A stretch of DNA of 64,000 nucleotides from Maratus speciosus (Eukaryota > Arthropoda > Arachnida > Araneae > Salticidae), in assembly GCA_963932465.1 (NCBI GenBank), contig OZ010791.1:155789915-155853914 (forward strand), read 5' to 3'. Every line of letters starts with the position of its first letter. Positions within the stretch are counted from its first letter, which is position 1. The notes under the pieces are model-generated. The model saw only the letters and a list, made by a program, of their open reading frames with translations, ran no database searches and had not been told where the DNA came from. The translations under genes were made by a program, and so were the position numbers. Of the stretch, positions 45,270-54,368 are shown one piece after another.

Positions 45270-45600
45270 CAGGAGGGTGCTGCACTAAAGAGTGAAATTA
45301 GCACTAGCCACCAGGCCAATAAATGAGAAAAAGTAGCTACTAAAAGATTGTTCGTCGGTGGCCACCTTATGGCCAATGGCCACTTTCCTACAAGGAGAGA
45401 GAGCAAAATTTTCTTGTACTCCATCAAGGATTCTACTTTTTCTGGTTCCAATATGTTTTCATTAACAGGTTTATTTGGGTTATTCAATTTTAGTTAATAC
45501 TGATAGAAATTTTAACAAAAAGTCGCCGTTTAGTATTTTAAGGGGCTACTGCTCAGTAATAAAATTTCCCAGTTTTGCCGTTTATGCTGCACCCTGCCTG
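45270..45600 (+). mobile_element. 331-bp ATAGGTG-family relative
   Basis: The ends CAGGAGGGTGCTGCA and, reversed, CAGGCAGGGTGCAGCA are imperfectly inverted. The body begins AAATTAGCACTAGCCACC, has GGTGGCCACCTTATGGCC in the middle, and ends AATTTCCCAGTTTTG, aligning with copies at 42064 and 50779. I could not match a target duplication. Confidence 0.62.
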
Positions 45601-45696
45601 CCCTTTGGTTTAAAATATAGCACCCTTCTTGCCGCATATTAAAAAAAAAAAAAAAAGTTATCTTGCCCATCAATTCAAAGGGGCATCCTTACTCTA

Positions 45697-45747
45697 TTAT
45701 TATTATTATTATTATTATCATCATCGTCATCATTTATTTATTTATTT
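45697..45747 (+). repeat. ATT/ATC microsatellite
   Basis: About eight ATT triplets pass into CAT/CGT triplets and then ATTT repeats. Confidence 0.85.
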
Positions 45748-46009
45748 TTGCATAGTAAAATGCCAGAGTGCCTTTAAAAATCTAAAAAGTGCTCTTATTA
45801 ATCCAAAAAGTGCTTTTTTGAATAGTTTTTTTTTTTTTTTTTTTTTTTTTTCCCCAAGAGATCTCCTAATACAAAATAGGGATACATTTTTGAAAAGTGA
45901 AGGGTGCTGCGTCATTAAATGATGACATAACGAAAATACTATTTACATACTTTCAAATTTACAGGCTATACTGACGGGTTTTTTTAAGAATTAAAGAAAA
46001 TATAAAGTA

Positions 46010-46124
46010 CAGTAGAACCTCTTTTATCCGAAATCCATTTTTGAAGACCCCACCCCCCCTTTCTCTCTCTCTTTTTTTTTTTTTACTATTACATTCTTTG
46101 TGTGCAAAATCCATTTTAAAACCT

Positions 46125-46170
<46 letters not shown>

Positions 46171-46690
46171 TACCATATTTCTTGTGAGCAAGCGGTCCCT
46201 TCCGAACTACTAGTACATATAAATATTTTCGATCCCCTTTCTTAGAGTTCCTTTGAATTTAACTTGAGCTCCCGTAAGCTGCGGAGTGGAATGGAATGGA
46301 GAAATTAGCAATTCTCAAGCTTTTTAATGTTTTGCAAAAGGTTTGGCATGGCTGGAGCAGCAGAAAGACTGTGATACTGGTGAACTAATAATATTAAAAA
46401 ACTTCGTGATAGAGTTTCAAAGCAAAGGCAATCGAAACTGCGACAAACAAAACATTTTTTCAAACCCTTGTGATATATGTAAAAGGTATTTAATTTCAAA
46501 ATTAAAATTCTGGTAATTTATTCATGTTTCTATTTTGCTATTGCTTTATTTTTCTTAAGCACTTGTTACCATAATACGAAATATTGCATATATTTCTCTT
46601 TAATCTTAAAAATATTCTCGATTATCCGAAAATTTCGATTTTCCGAAAGAGGGTCAGTCCCAATTATTTTGGATAATCGAGGTTCTACTG
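46010..46690 (+). mobile_element. Tigger/pogo element relic
   Basis: The ends CAGTAGAACCTCTTTTATCC and, reversed, CAGTAGAACCTCGATTATCC are flanked by TA (46008-46009 and 46691-46692). These are classic Tigger-type termini. Further CGAAA/TTTCGG motifs lie just inside. Long T runs (for example 46126-46167) have expanded inside. A piece of transposase survives. At 681 bp it is an internally deleted copy. Confidence 0.88.
46343..46453 (+). pseudogene. Tigger transposase C-terminal remnant
   Basis: The plus-strand frame reads LAWLEQQKDCDTGELIILKN, then FVIEFQSKGN. The pattern of a W followed by LEQQ, an acidic/T stretch, then hydrophobic L..L and a basic tail is the C-terminal region of Tigger/jerky-type DDE transposases. 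No catalytic DDE residues are present. The antisense frame at the same place is a shadow. Confidence 0.65.
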
Positions 46691-46692
46691 TA

Positions 46693-47485
46693 ATTAAATT
46701 TACACGCATGCAGAAACAAGACAAGGTGCAATAACATTATATTACACCCTACTCTGTCTGCGTGTTGTATAAAAAAAAGTCCACTGCAATCACTGCATAC
46801 GGCGTGACTTTTATTAATCTTTTCAGCTCATTTCGCGTTTGTGCGTGAGGTATTACGCAGATTTGCAATTGCAGCATACGTTAATTGGATTTCGAAATGC
46901 AATGCACTTTATGAAAACATTTCTCAGATACATAAATCTTTTACTTCGTTAATTTTTGCTTATAAACTTTCATAGACGCAGCTCCGATGCTGCATCTGAA
47001 AAATAAAGAGAGAAAGTACCTAATTAGTGTGCCGTAAGTTTTCATCAATAATATTCTTATATTTTAAAGTAAGTTGGAGTAATTTATGCCGTCTATGTGT
47101 GATACTTATATTGAAACTTAAAATTTAATTTGGTATTAATTTTTTAAGGTTAGTCTTTTTGACTAAATCATTAATCTCAGCATGAAAAGGCCAAGATTTT
47201 TATGTACCTTCTGTTTATTTCCTTCATTTTTTATTTATTTTTTATTTATGAGCAATGAATACTACTTGTTTATTTGAAAGAGGATTTATGAATATCCCCA
47301 GTCTAAATTCCGCAATGAACCCATTTTTAATCGAATATCTAGTTTTTTGTTTCTTTCTCCATTTGAAGTAATATTCTGCACTTTCTTTTGAAACTACAGT
47401 GCTTTCTCGTCCTGATAACTTGAACCTGATTTGCAAAACCCAACCCGAAGCAACTGCAGTCGGCAGCAACGGGTAAAAAAATAAC
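46693..47485. other. Spacer; unique block at 46765-46930
   Basis: The 46765-46930 block is higher in complexity, with TTTTATTAATC, GTTAATTGGA and CAATTGCAGC motifs. The remainder is AT-rich with no gene. Confidence 0.35.
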
Positions 47486-47870
47486 TAGTTTTATAAATAT
47501 TCAGATCTTGATGCAATAGCTGTTGCACTCTTATGCCAAAATGCATGAATACAAAATTTATTATGATTATATGTATTAAATTCAGTAATACGGAAATAAT
47601 ATGACTCCATCTTGAATAGGACATAATTCCCCATGGCAACCTAGAAATCATTACCTATCATGATATATCATTGAATTAATTACGTATGACAGAATTTAAT
47701 GGAATGGAGAAAACTTTTATTAATATCTTTTTAAGTTTTCCTAAATTTTGAAATGACGCGACACAATTTTGCAACGATTATATATACTAAATTCCAAATC
47801 ATTCGGTTGGGTAGTTTCTGCGCTGTTATATGCGGACAGACGGAACAGAAGACGACTATAGGTGGGCTTC
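47486..47870 (+). repeat. Dispersed repeat of unknown class, copy 2
   Basis: Shares the order TATTCAGATCTTGATGCAAT, CCATGGCAACCTAGAAATCA, TTATATGCGGACAGACGG, CGACTATAGGTG with 41525-41947. A deletion of CATAAAATTTGA-type sequence and a shortened GACGGAC block distinguish it. Divergence is moderate. Confidence 0.7.
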
Positions 47871-48633
47871 TTTAATACAAAACTTATTGCATAGAATATT
47901 AGTATTTGAAGATTTTTTTTATTAACAAATTATATCATAATTTCACAGTGAAGTAATAAAAAAAAAAATAGTCCAAAGCATGTGAATATATACTATATAC
48001 TCACATTAAATCAAATTTAGTATTAGTTCAATTTATATTGTCTGTCTTAAATATGCATGTAAAACATAGCAACAAAAATTAATTGATGAAAATGAATTTT
48101 TTATTCTAATATAGCATTATACAAAAGCATAACTATATGTAACAATTTTATCTTTTAATACACGACATAAATTTCTTAATTATTTATTGTTATATTTTTG
48201 CATGAGATTAAGTAACTAAATTCACTCGCCACCTTACGCAATAAGATGTTAGTCAGGCGTTCGTTTGAGAAATTAAATGGAGGCGTGATTCAGCTCACAA
48301 GAGCCTTAACTATAGGTGCTACATATTTATATAATTACGAGGGCACCTATTAACGGCAACCCTACCTAATCCGAACCGCAGGCCCTGTCATTTATTGCAA
48401 CGCGAAGCATCAAACTATAGATCGAAACACGAATCAGTTAAAGACGATCTACATACAATATAATGAATCAAATTTATCTTTAACGAGAAATATTTGTTTT
48501 AAAATTAAAACAATGTGTGTCTGTGGTTAAACTTAAAGCAATTAGTTATACACCAACGACACAAGTTTTCCAGCACAAAAGCTAATTTGTTAATTAAACG
48601 TTATTTAAGCGAATTTAATTATTTTACCGTCAA
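47871..48633. other. AT-rich spacer, with a detached piece of the same repeat
   Basis: At 48305-48350 ACTATAGGTGCTACATATTT and ATAATTACGAGGGCACCT match the 3' part of the repeat at 41525. The rest may be an insertion separating it from 47870, but I could not define insert ends. Confidence 0.4.
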
Positions 48634-48925
48634 TCCATTTGTTTAAGAAATTATCAGCCTGGATAAGCGTTAAAAAGGAGAAATCTAAACACGAGAAATC
48701 GGCGTAACAAAGTAAAAAGAACGCATTCTAATCAAACTATGCACACAAAAGCAAAGGTGAGCAGCCCTTTATTTGCCAAACAAATACACGGAATCTACAG
48801 AAAGTGAGGGGTTTACTATAACAACATAATACACAACTCATTCGGAGTCGTGACCCTTCTATTTGCAGACTGAGTTTAACACAAATAATGCAGGGATATA
48901 TGCACGCATCGACAGAGAGCATGGA
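48634..48925 (+). repeat. Uninterrupted paralogue (empty site) of the 52.3-kb segment
   Basis: Begins ATCCATTTGTTTAAGAAATT, passes through AATCAAACTATGCACACAAA without interruption, and continues GTGAGCAGCC, then CGTGACCCTTCTATTTGCA. The same order occurs at 52316-52416 and resumes at 54190-54368. It therefore shows the state before the 1.77-kb transposon inserted. It may be a dispersed repeat or a local duplication. Confidence 0.82.
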
Positions 48926-49735
48926 GTAATTAAATGTTTTCAGTTTAATTTCGAAAATTATTGATTTTTTGAAAAATGCTTATTGATAGGATATGAACTT
49001 TTAAACAAAGTCCTTCGAGCCGCGATATTTCTTATACTTCAGCTCCTAGATCTAGACATTAGGAGGAATATATATATATATAACCATAATATATAACAAA
49101 TCGTCATCGATTTCCAATAATTGAAATTAAATTTATAATTTAGCAAATATTCATAACTCAGACATTTTACAGAATAGAGAAGGAACATGTAACTAGTAAT
49201 ACAGAATTTTATTAAATGCAACTAATTCACTAGTATATTGCTGGCAATAAATCTATATAAAACATATGGGGAAAAAAAACCCAATTTTTGATAAAGTCTG
49301 ATTAAAGACAATAGATAATAAATCCAGCTAAATAATGTTGAACCAGAAAAAGCCGTAACATAAACATACAAAAGATAAAATGGATGAATGAAGCCGGAAG
49401 CTTATAAGGTATTTCACCTGATCACGGGTACATAAAATACATTTATAAGCAAAAAACATTAGTCGATTTCTGTAACGGAATTCAGCAATAACCAAATATT
49501 GAATTCCATTATGTACCCAATCGACTAATCAGGAGAGAATATTAAACAACCATGTAAAATATTAAACAATGTGAAATCCACAACTATGAAAACAATTAAA
49601 AAATGAAACAAATTAAATCATAGACAAACACAGCACGAGGACAGCCAAGACATATTAACATTGACACAAACAGATAACGTACATTGGCTTGAAATCCCGC
49701 TTAAATACTGACGCAGTTAAAAGCTAATGCCACGG
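48926..49735. other. AT-rich spacer
   Basis: Nothing recognisable apart from a short TA microsatellite near 49067-49083 and an inverted GAATTC pair around 49480-49505. Confidence 0.5.
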
Positions 49736-49737
49736 TT

Positions 49738-50440
49738 GCCGCAACAGATAGTCCATATAATAATTATTATTACAATCGATAATAATGAACCTGTAATAAA
49801 TTACAAGAAGTTGTTTAAAATTAAACAATTAATAATTAATAGATAATAACAAATATAATTTTAAGAGTCCAAGGCAACCAAATAATATTAGAATAAAATA
49901 AATAATTATTTAAAGCTGCCAACTTACGGAAATTATAAGAAGTTATATTTAAGAAAGACAATAAATGATAAAGTAACTGACTAAAATAGTGTTTAGTGCT
50001 GCCATCTAGGATAGAAAACCGAATATAACATTAGATTAAATGTATTTAAAACCAAATATGTCATTTAGACTGCAGATAAATATCATTCCATAATATGCAA
50101 CTTAATATTGATAATTATCACATAACATTTTAATATAATGTGTACCGCAACAGACAGTCCATATAATTATAATTACTACATACTATAATAATGATCCTGT
50201 TATAAACTTCAAGAAGTGTTTAAAATTAAACAATTAATAATTAATAGATAATAATCATCATAAGTGTAATTTAAGAGTCCAGGCAGCCTAATAATAATAG
50301 AACAAAATAAATAATTATTTAATGCTACCATCTTGATGGAAATATAAGAAATTACATTTAAGAAAGACAATATATAATTAAGTACATGACTAAAATAGTG
50401 CTGCCATCTAGTACAGAAAACCGAATATAACTGTAGATAT
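49738..50440 (+). repeat. Tandem duplication, period about 411 bp
   Basis: The copy at about 49738-50035 and the copy at about 50147-50440 share AGTCCATATAAT, TTAAACAATTAATAATTAAT, AGATAATAA, TGCTGCCATCTAG and ACCGAATATAAC in order, with small indels. The segment between them is not shared. No coding is seen. Confidence 0.78.
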
Positions 50441-50479
50441 ATATATACAGGAAACAATCATTGATAAATATTGAATATA

Positions 50480-50649
50480 CAGTGGTGGAAAATTGGCGCA
50501 GAGGAGGAGCCTATTGACACCACTAAATTTTTATAGTATTCTCCACCTTAACCAAAACTCAGAAATTTTGTCATTAGATAAGCCGAAAAGTCCTACTAAA
50601 ATTTAGCGGTGTCAATAGGCTCCGCCTCTGCGCCAATTTTCCACCACTG
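50480..50649. mobile_element. 170-bp hairpin MITE, CAGTGGTGG ends
   Basis: About 55-bp arms pair almost perfectly: CAGTGGTGGAAAATTGGCGC begins the left arm and its exact reverse complement closes the right. They are flanked by GAATATA at 50473-50479 and 50650-50656. The loop is about 60 bp. The 7-bp match is compatible with a hAT-type 8-bp duplication with one change. The near-perfect pairing suggests a young copy. Confidence 0.85.
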
Positions 50650-50778
50650 GAATATATAAAAGCTTTATGTCTCTTTCTTTCCTTATTTTTTAATGCAGCT
50701 TAAAATATTAATGTTTGGATTCGCCATAAAAGAATTTTTTTTGATTGGGATGAATATAATTTGAAAAATACTAAAGAG

Positions 50779-50854
50779 CAAAACTGGGAAATTTCATTAG
50801 TAGCCAGTATCTAGTAGTACCAGTTTCATAAGTGGTCACTTTAAAACTAGTGGC

Positions 50855-50904
<50 letters not shown>

Positions 50905-51084
50905 AAAGTACTAAACAGTTAATTTAATACAAACATATTGCAACCAGAAATAGTAGAAGCCTTAATGAGATGAAACATTTTATTCTCTCCTTGTAGGATA
51001 ACGGCTATAAGGTGACCCGCTGACAGACAATTTTTTCTCATTTAGTAGCCTTGTTGCCGGTGGCTAGTGCTAATTTTACCCTAT
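50779..51084 (-). mobile_element. ATAGGTG-family relative with expanded T run
   Basis: In minus orientation it starts ATAGGGTAAAATTAGCACTA, has GCCACC and CTACAAGGAGAGAATAAAA, and ends AATTTCCCAGTTTTG. A T run of about 38 bases (50860-50897) interrupts it. It aligns with 45270-45600. Confidence 0.65.
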
Positions 51085-51256
51085 AAAAAATATCCCATCA
51101 CCTTTTACAGTAAAAGAAATAGAAGAACACACTCACAAAATTTAAGGCACGCCCTAAAATTTTTATATTAAATCGGGTTAAAGTGTGAGTTTCGTCCGAG
51201 ATCTTATAGAAGTGTTTCATTTAATAACGGAAAATAGCGGAAAGGTTCTTTATTAA

Positions 51257-51660
51257 GGGTGTTCTCAATTCCAAAAGGGCAACTTTCTAACATAAGTTTT
51301 AATTTATTTTTGTTCGAAAATGCATGAAACTAACTGGTGTTGTTGTTCAGAAACTATGTCATCGAGCTGTTTTTTTTTTTTTTTTCAAACGCAATAGATC
51401 TTTCAGAAAAGAGTGTCAAAGTAGTTTCCGCGCGAAGGAAGAAAAAGCACTCAAGAACGGGCGAAAAACGGGTTTGTCACGTTATCCAAAATGCTTCTAA
51501 CTCAATAGGTAATGGATTGATCAAAAAATGAAAAAAACAGTTGAATTCCAAATCGCTTCCATGGCCAGGCTTTCCAATTTTATATCTTTCCGTTAAAAAA
51601 TGAATTTGTAAATGTGTCAAAACGTTTTGCGCTTGTTGAGCCAAGCAGTTAAGAACAGCC
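51257..51660 (-). mobile_element. TTAA MITE family 1, copy 7 (complete)
   Basis: The left end GGTGTTCTCAATTCC and the right end AAGAACAGCC are flanked by TTAA at 51253-51256 and 51661-51664. A deletion removes GGGCGTTTTGAACCGAA near 51422, so this copy is about 404 bp. Confidence 0.85.
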
Positions 51661-51664
51661 TTAA

Positions 51665-51902
51665 AGCACTGTTTTTGATGACATATGAGCATTCAGAAGT
51701 CTGTCCAGATTTTCTCACAGGGTCCTGTTTTTGTAAAATTGTGAAAGTTTTTTATATTCGTGAAAAATATAATCATAACTTTGTAAATCTGAAATAATCG
51801 TCATATTCAGATTCTTGTTATACGTTTTAAAGAAGAAGTGAAATACATATATTTTCTTTATATATGTAAGAGTGGCACATCAGATTTTACTTTTAAATAA
51901 TT
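51665..51902. other. Spacer
   Basis: AT-rich; CACAGGGTCCTGTTTTTG near 51717 echoes the minisatellite that follows. Confidence 0.45.
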
Positions 51903-52105
51903 TATTTTGTAAAAGGGAGACGAAAAATTTTTGTGAAAGGTCTATTTTTAAGACATAGAATTTTGTGAAGGTTCCTGTTCGAAGGTGTAAAGTTTTGTGA
52001 AGAGTCCTGTTTTAAGATGAAAAATTTTGTGAAGGGTCCTATTTCGAAATGAAAAATTCTATGAATGGTCTTGTTTTGAAATGAAAAAAATCGTGACGGT
52101 TCCTT
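51903..52105 (+). repeat. Minisatellite, six units of about 32-33 bp
   Basis: The unit is approximately ATGAAAAATTTTGTGAAG followed by GGTCCTATTTTGAA, with diverged outer units. The same GTGAAGGGYCC core is found inside the hAT5-like elements at 38992 and 61433 and at 10285. It may be a remnant of such an element without recognisable ends. Confidence 0.75.
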
Positions 52106-52315
52106 TAAAGGAATTCAATTTCTTTCTAAGCAGATTCCTGGCATTGCCTAGGACAGAAGTATATCTTCTAAGTATGCTCAAGAAACAGTGTTTCACAAAC
52201 TTTAACACTTTGCTAAATCACTGAAATAAATATCCATGTCCAACGAAACACATTTGTAAAAAATACTATGAAAAATACTACTTCGAATTTAGTTATTGTA
52301 GAGCTGATCCATTTG

Positions 52316-52416
52316 TTTAAGAAATTATCAGCCTGGGTAAACTTTAAATAAGAAGATTCGAAACACGGGAAATATCTGTAGCAAAGTAGAAAGAACGTAC
52401 ACTAATCAAACTATAC
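52316..52416 (+). repeat. Left part of the interrupted paralogous segment
   Basis: Matches 48634-48745: CCATTTGTTTAAGAAATTAT, CAGCCTGG, AAAGAACG, AATCAAACTAT. It is cut at CTATAC (52411-52416), the left target duplication of the transposon. Confidence 0.82.
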
Positions 52417-54189
52417 CATACTTGCCAACTAAATTTCGGTAAAACTCAGAAGATTTTGGACAAAAAATCAGAAGAAATCAGAAGATTTTGGCGAAAAATC
52501 AGAAGAAATCAGAAGATTTTTTAAGTCTTATAGCACTTTCAGTAAGGATTAATAAACAGCTGAATCCTTATAAATAAACAAATTTCAAAGAGAAACTCAA
52601 ATAAAATATTCACTAATTTGCAATTACACAATATATATTATGACAAAAAAGAATAACTTGAATATATTAAAAATTACTTCTTTCACATTAAAAGACACTT
52701 AAAACTTCTGACTCCTAAATTTTTCTTTCTTTTCTTTTTTCTTTTTAGGGTGATTCTGAGAAGAAAAAAAATCTGAAATTCACAGCAAATTTTCTGAAAA
52801 GTTACAGCAAAGGCAGGGGCTGGGGGGGGGGGGGGGGGGAATCCACTTCCGACACTAGCTATGCGTTTTTTTCCGCGGCAATTTGACGAAATTCGCGGTC
52901 TTTAGCCGAAATTTGTATTTTTTTTTTGCATTTTTTTTGACGGAATTTCTGTTTTTTTGCGATTTTTTAAGGAAATTTGTTTTTTTTTTTTCGCGTTTTT
53001 TTGTCGCAGTTTGCCGTTTTTTTTTCGCGAAATTTGCCGTTTTTCGCGATCTTTTGACGAAATTTGCCGTTTTTTCACGATCTTTTGACGAAATTTGCCG
53101 GTTTTTTTTCACGATCATTTAACGAAATTAGCGTTTTCTACGCGATCCTTTGACGAAATTCGCGGTCTTTAGCCGAAATTTGTATTTTTTTTTCGCGATC
53201 TTTTGACGAAATTTGTGGGTTTTTTTGCATTTTTTTGACGGAATTTCTGTTTTTTCGCGATTTTTTAAGGAAATTTGATTTTTTTCGTGTTTTTTGTCGC
53301 AATTTTCCGTTTTTTTCGCGAAATTTGCTGTTTTTCGCGAAATTTGCTGTTTTTCGCGAAATTTGCCGTTTTTCGCGATCTTTTGACGAAATTTGCCGTT
53401 TTTTCGCGATCTTTTGACGAAATTTGCCGTTTTTTTTTCACGATCATTTAACGAAATTAGCGTTTTCTACGCGATCCTTTGACGAAATTCGCGATTTTTC
53501 TGCAAACGATTGACAAAATTTATTTTTTTCGGCGAAGATTTCGAAATTCGCGATATTTTTTATGTCCGAATTTTCGAATTGGTGGGAGATTTTTTTAAAT
53601 TTTCGGAAATGAATGCCTTAAATTTTCGGAAAATTCGGACCAAAATCACCCCTACGCGTTGTTTACGCACTTTTTTGACGAAATTCGCGTTTTTCCCGCG
53701 ATCGTTCGGCGGAATTTGGGTTTTTCCCGCGATCCATCGGTGAAATTTGGGTTTTTCCCGCGATCTTTTCACGAAACGTCCGTTTTTTCCGCGATCCTTT
53801 AACGGAATTCGCGTTTTCACGCGATCTTTTCACGGAAATAGTGTTTTTACGCGATCTTTTGACGGCGCTCTTTTTACCCGATCTTTTGACGAAATTTGCG
53901 TTTTTTCGCGATCTTTTCACTGAATTCGTGTTTTTACGCGCTTTTTTGGGGGAATTCTCGTATTTTTACGCGATCTTCCGACAAAATTTGCGTCTTTCTC
54001 GCGAACCTTCGGCGAAATTTCGGGTTTTCCCGCGATCCTTGACGAAACTCGCGTAAAAAGCGTAAGAAATGGCCGAAAATCGGAAGAAAATGACGAAAGG
54101 CGGAAGAAAACGCATTACGCCCGTAAAATCGGAAAACATGCCGATTTTTCGGAAGAATTCTGAAAAAATCGGAAGAGTTGGCAGCTATG
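52417..54189. mobile_element. 1.77-kb transposon carrying a 31-bp minisatellite
   Basis: The ends CATACTTGCCAACT and, reversed, CATAGCTGCCAACT (12 of 14 matching) are flanked by CTATAC on both sides (52411-52416 and 54190-54195). The paralogous empty site near 48736 reads straight through. Next to each end are short repeats: TCAGAAGATTTTGG units on the left and AATCGGAAGAAAA units on the right, inverted relatives. The centre is a minisatellite of about 1.2 kb. There is no transposase. I do not recognise the family; a 6-bp duplication does not settle the superfamily. Confidence 0.85.
52867..54060. repeat. 31-bp minisatellite with higher-order copies
   Basis: About 38 units of roughly CGCGATCTTTTGACGAAATT followed by YGCGTTTTTT, period 31 bp (for example 53374 to 53405). 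Leftmost units are T-rich and rightmost units C-rich (TTTTCCCGCGATC). A block starting GACGAAATTCGCGGTCTT recurs at 52885 and 53152, showing higher-order duplication. Because 31 is not a multiple of 3, the reading frame cycles every 93 bp, producing repetitive open frames on both strands. These are not genes. Confidence 0.92.
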
Positions 54190-54368
54190 CTATACACACA
54201 AAAGGAAAGGTGAGCAGACCGTTTATTTGCCATACAAACACGCGGATTCTACAGGAAGTGACGAACGTACTGTAATAACATATACACACCTCATCCTTGA
54301 ATCGTGACCCTTCTATTTGCACACTGAGTTTAACACAAATAATGTAGGAGGGGAATATGCAAGCAAGC
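54190..54368 (+). repeat. Right part of the interrupted paralogous segment
   Basis: Resumes the paralogy at ACACACAAAAGGAAAGGTGA and continues through CGTGACCCTTCTATTTGCA to AACACAAATAATGTAGG, matching 48746-48925. It begins with the right CTATAC duplication. Confidence 0.82.

Noticed and set aside
52855..53920. Several K/R/N-rich and F-rich open frames on both strands
   Set aside because: All are translations of the 31-bp minisatellite and shift frame each unit. They are repeat artefacts, not basic or membrane proteins.
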